In this document: positions 62,341-64,000 of the stretch, in pieces | Numbering within the stretch: the first letter of the stretch is position 1 | Layout: each line of letters opens with the position of its first letter | Origin: JAEUTH01 sp039931675 | GTDB taxonomy: Bacteria > Bacteroidota > Bacteroidia > AKYH767-A > OLB10 | Direction: 5' to 3' | Assembly (NCBI GenBank): GCA_039931675.1 | Contig: JBDTRM010000023.1 | Location: 27,398-91,397, forward strand | Length of the DNA: 64,000 nt | The notes under the pieces: model-generated | Databases searched by the model: none | Told to the model about the DNA's origin: nothing | Seen by the model: only the letters and a program-made list of their open reading frames with translations | Translations under genes and position numbers: made by a program

Positions 62341-62715
62341 ATGTTTTTAAAACATTTATGGCCGGCTCTTTTATGTGCTCTGGTTGTTCTTATTTTATGT
62401 GTGATACCCGGCCAGGATTTGCCCAAAGTTGGCATCATAAATTTCGACAAATTTGTTCATTCATTAATGTTCGGTGGTCTTACCTTTTTATTTGCAAAAG
62501 GATTTCACAAGCAAACCACTTATGAATTTTTGAAACAACATTATTTAGTTATACCATTTATATTCTGCACTTTGTACGGAGGTTTTTTAGAAATATTACA
62601 GGCAACCGTTTGTATTAACCGTGCGGGAGATTGGCTGGATTTTTTATTTGACGGCATTGGGGCACTTGTAGCAATTGGTGTTCTGAATTTTAAAAAAGAT
62701 TTTTTGTTACGTTAA
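62341..62715 (+). CDS. VanZ-family membrane protein
   Basis: 124 residues with about four membrane spans: HLWPALLCALVVLILCVIPG, DKFVHSLMFGGLTFLFAKGF, LVIPFIFCTLYGGFLEILQA, and FLFDGIGALVAIGVL. The KFVHSLMFG motif and the GxxLEILQ segment are typical of VanZ-like proteins. Translationally coupled to gcvH. Function in the phylum is unknown; it is unlikely to mark teicoplanin resistance. Confidence 0.85.
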   Translation: MFLKHLWPALLCALVVLILCVIPGQDLPKVGIINFDKFVHSLMFGGLTFLFAKGFHKQTTYEFLKQHYLVIPFIFCTLYGGFLEILQATVCINRAGDWLDFLFDGIGALVAIGVLNFKKDFLLR

Positions 62716-62729
62716 ACGCGATGAACATT

Positions 62730-63758
62730 CTAATCAAAAAGTAAATTACCGCCACCAGTTTTCTTTTTCCCAAGATGTTTGTAAGCAAGTTCTGTTGCTT
62801 CGCGACCACGTGGTGTGCGCATGAGGTAACCTTCTTTAATTAAGAATGGCTCATACACTTCTTCTATAGTTCCGCTTTCTTCGCCCACTGCTGTGGCAAT
62901 GGTTGTAATGCCAACAGGGCCGCCTTTGAATTTATCAATAATGGCCGAAAGAATTTTATTATCCATTTCATCTAATCCATGCTGATCAACATTTAAAGCG
63001 GCAAGTGCATATTCTGAAATTGCGAAATCAATTTCACCGGTTCCTTTAATCTGCGCAAAATCGCGAACACGCCTTAGCAATGCATTTGCAATTCGCGGTG
63101 TGCCCCGGCTCCTGCGCGCTATTTCAAACGATGCTTCATCGGAAATAACAGTGCGTAAAATTTCAGCCGAACGCATTACGATCAATTGTAAGAGTTTTGC
63201 ATCGTAATATTCTAATCGTGACGTAATACCAAATCGCGCCCGCAACGGTGAGGTGAGTAAACCTGAACGCGTGGTTGCCCCAATGAGTGTAAAGGGATTA
63301 AGTTTGATCTGAACAGAGCGTGCGTTAGGACCACTCTCAATCATGATGTCAATTTTATAATCCTCCATTGCCGAGTACAAATACTCTTCAACAACAGGAC
63401 TTAAACGATGTATCTCATCAATAAATAAAACATCATGCGCATCAAGATTTGTAAGCAAACCTGCAAGATCACCCGGCTTATCCAAAACCGGACCTGATGT
63501 GGTTTTTATTTTAACCTTAAGTTCGTTGGCAATAATATTTGCAAGCGTGGTTTTTCCTAAACCGGGAGGACCATGTAATAAAATATGATCCAATGCTTCA
63601 CCGCGCTGTGAAGCTGCCTGGACAAACACTTTCAGGTTCTCAACTATTTTTGCCTGTCCGGTAAAGTCTTCAAACTCCAGCGGGCGCAAGGCTTTTTCAA
63701 TTTCCTTATCCACCTGCGAAAGTTTCTCGTCACTCGGATCTAAATTCGGATTCAACAT
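62730..63758 (-). CDS. ruvB: Holliday junction helicase RuvB
   Basis: 342 residues. Walker A is LLHGPPGLGKTTLANI (63-70), Walker B DVLFIDEIHRLSPVVEEYLY, the RuvB-specific PFTLIGATTRSGLLTSPLRA and arginine-finger RARFGITSRLEYY. A C-terminal winged helix (EPFLIKEGYLMRTPRGREAT) ends the protein. It drives branch migration with RuvA. Converges on VanZ with 14 bases between. A PIN-toxin gene ends 19 bases upstream of its start. Confidence 0.97.
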   Translation of the reverse strand: MLNPNLDPSDEKLSQVDKEIEKALRPLEFEDFTGQAKIVENLKVFVQAASQRGEALDHILLHGPPGLGKTTLANIIANELKVKIKTTSGPVLDKPGDLAGLLTNLDAHDVLFIDEIHRLSPVVEEYLYSAMEDYKIDIMIESGPNARSVQIKLNPFTLIGATTRSGLLTSPLRARFGITSRLEYYDAKLLQLIVMRSAEILRTVISDEASFEIARRSRGTPRIANALLRRVRDFAQIKGTGEIDFAISEYALAALNVDQHGLDEMDNKILSAIIDKFKGGPVGITTIATAVGEESGTIEEVYEPFLIKEGYLMRTPRGREATELAYKHLGKKKTGGGNLLFD

Positions 63759-63777
63759 GTAGGGTAACTGTTATTTT

Positions 63778-64000
63778 TTATGATGACTGTTTCAGGATTT
63801 CCCAAAACTCGTCAATATTAATCACATTTATTTTAGGGAAAGGGGTTGATTTAAGAATATTAAAGTGTTTGTCATTGGTTACCAAATAATGAGCACTTCC
63901 TGTAACTGCGCAATTCACAAATTTATTATCATCCACATCGCCCGTTATTAATCTGAAATCGAAAAAAGGATTAACTCTTACTAAGTTGGAGCTATTGAAA
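63778..64000 (-). CDS. PIN-domain toxin, C-terminal part (gene runs off the window)
   Basis: Reading the minus strand from the right edge, about 73 codons run without stop to TAA 63778-63780: ...FFDFRLITGDVDDNKFVNCA, VTGSAHYLVTNDKHFNILKS, ending VINIDEFWEILKQSS. GDVDDNKF and LVTNDKHF are the third and fourth PIN motifs, and the former is identical in order to that of the toxin at 733-1134. So this is a second member of the COG1569-type family; its start and any antitoxin lie outside the window. It abuts ruvB by 19 bases. Confidence 0.85.
   Translation of the reverse strand, partial: FNSSNLVRVNPFFDFRLITGDVDDNKFVNCAVTGSAHYLVTNDKHFNILKSTPFPKINVINIDEFWEILKQSS

Overview
The window is chromosomal DNA from a Bacteroidota bacterium, probably a gliding or surface-secreting member of the Chitinophagia/Sphingobacteriia/Flavobacteriia side. 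The evidence is: type IX secretion components (a 2463-residue SprA barrel and PorZ); several secreted proteins with T9SS C-terminal sorting domains; a carboxypeptidase-regulatory-domain TonB receptor; an S46 dipeptidyl peptidase; the ruvA-sprA-gcvH-vanZ order known from this phylum; and repeated TAnnTTTG motifs, the -7 element of Bacteroidota promoters. The DNA is AT-rich throughout, and I saw no tRNA, rRNA, CRISPR array, transposase or prophage gene.

Layout. 1-2.3 kb is a repeat-rich stretch: a secreted-protein fragment, an antitoxin/PIN-toxin pair, a DUF6934-like gene with a small partner, and four copies of a short repeat that reads as the same peptide on the minus strand. 2.3-9.1 kb carries trmB, a very large NtrY-like sensor kinase, a stand-alone B12-binding mutase domain, an enoyl-CoA hydratase and acylphosphatase. 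9.1-17.8 kb is envelope genes: TonB receptor, small beta-barrel, NHL lipoprotein translationally coupled to a DPP7-type S46 peptidase, and an OmpA-like protein. 17.8-29.9 kb is one long minus-strand suf (Fe-S assembly) cluster, sufA-like, sufB, sufC, sufD, sufS. Its junctions are filled with toxin-antitoxin genes, four tiny membrane proteins and a 1408-residue T9SS cargo protein.

30-37 kb holds thiL, a lipoprotein MsrB, an FkbM methyltransferase, a glycosyltransferase, porZ and an SDR-type threonine dehydrogenase. 37-43.5 kb is a secreted thiol-redox-like locus: a T9SS Omp28-type protein, a TlpA-like thioredoxin, a DUF6029 barrel and an Omp28-type lipoprotein. 43.6-51.2 kb has ubiX, queG, an SPFH protein with a ribbon-helix-helix partner, an OmpA lipid-anchor-type protein, deoC, a GNAT enzyme, a frameshifted SRPBCC gene and an AAA ATPase with DUF4143. 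51.6-64 kb has a ctpA-like protease, ruvA, sprA, gcvH, vanZ, ruvB and the 3' part of a second PIN toxin of the same family as the one at the left end.

Most interesting points: (1) the suf operon is interrupted by PIN-type toxin-antitoxin modules at the B|C and D|S junctions, one toxin carrying an in-frame amber codon before its last motif; (2) four consecutive micro-ORFs of 66, 35, 37 and 23 codons encode single- or double-span membrane peptides between sufA-like and sufB; (3) a MITE-like element with CCTTAGTAGAAA ends occurs twice, in opposite orientation, at 9.2 and 51.4 kb; (4) a four-copy interspersed coding fragment lies ahead of the first transcription units. All functional calls are from reading protein sequences by eye; no database search was run.
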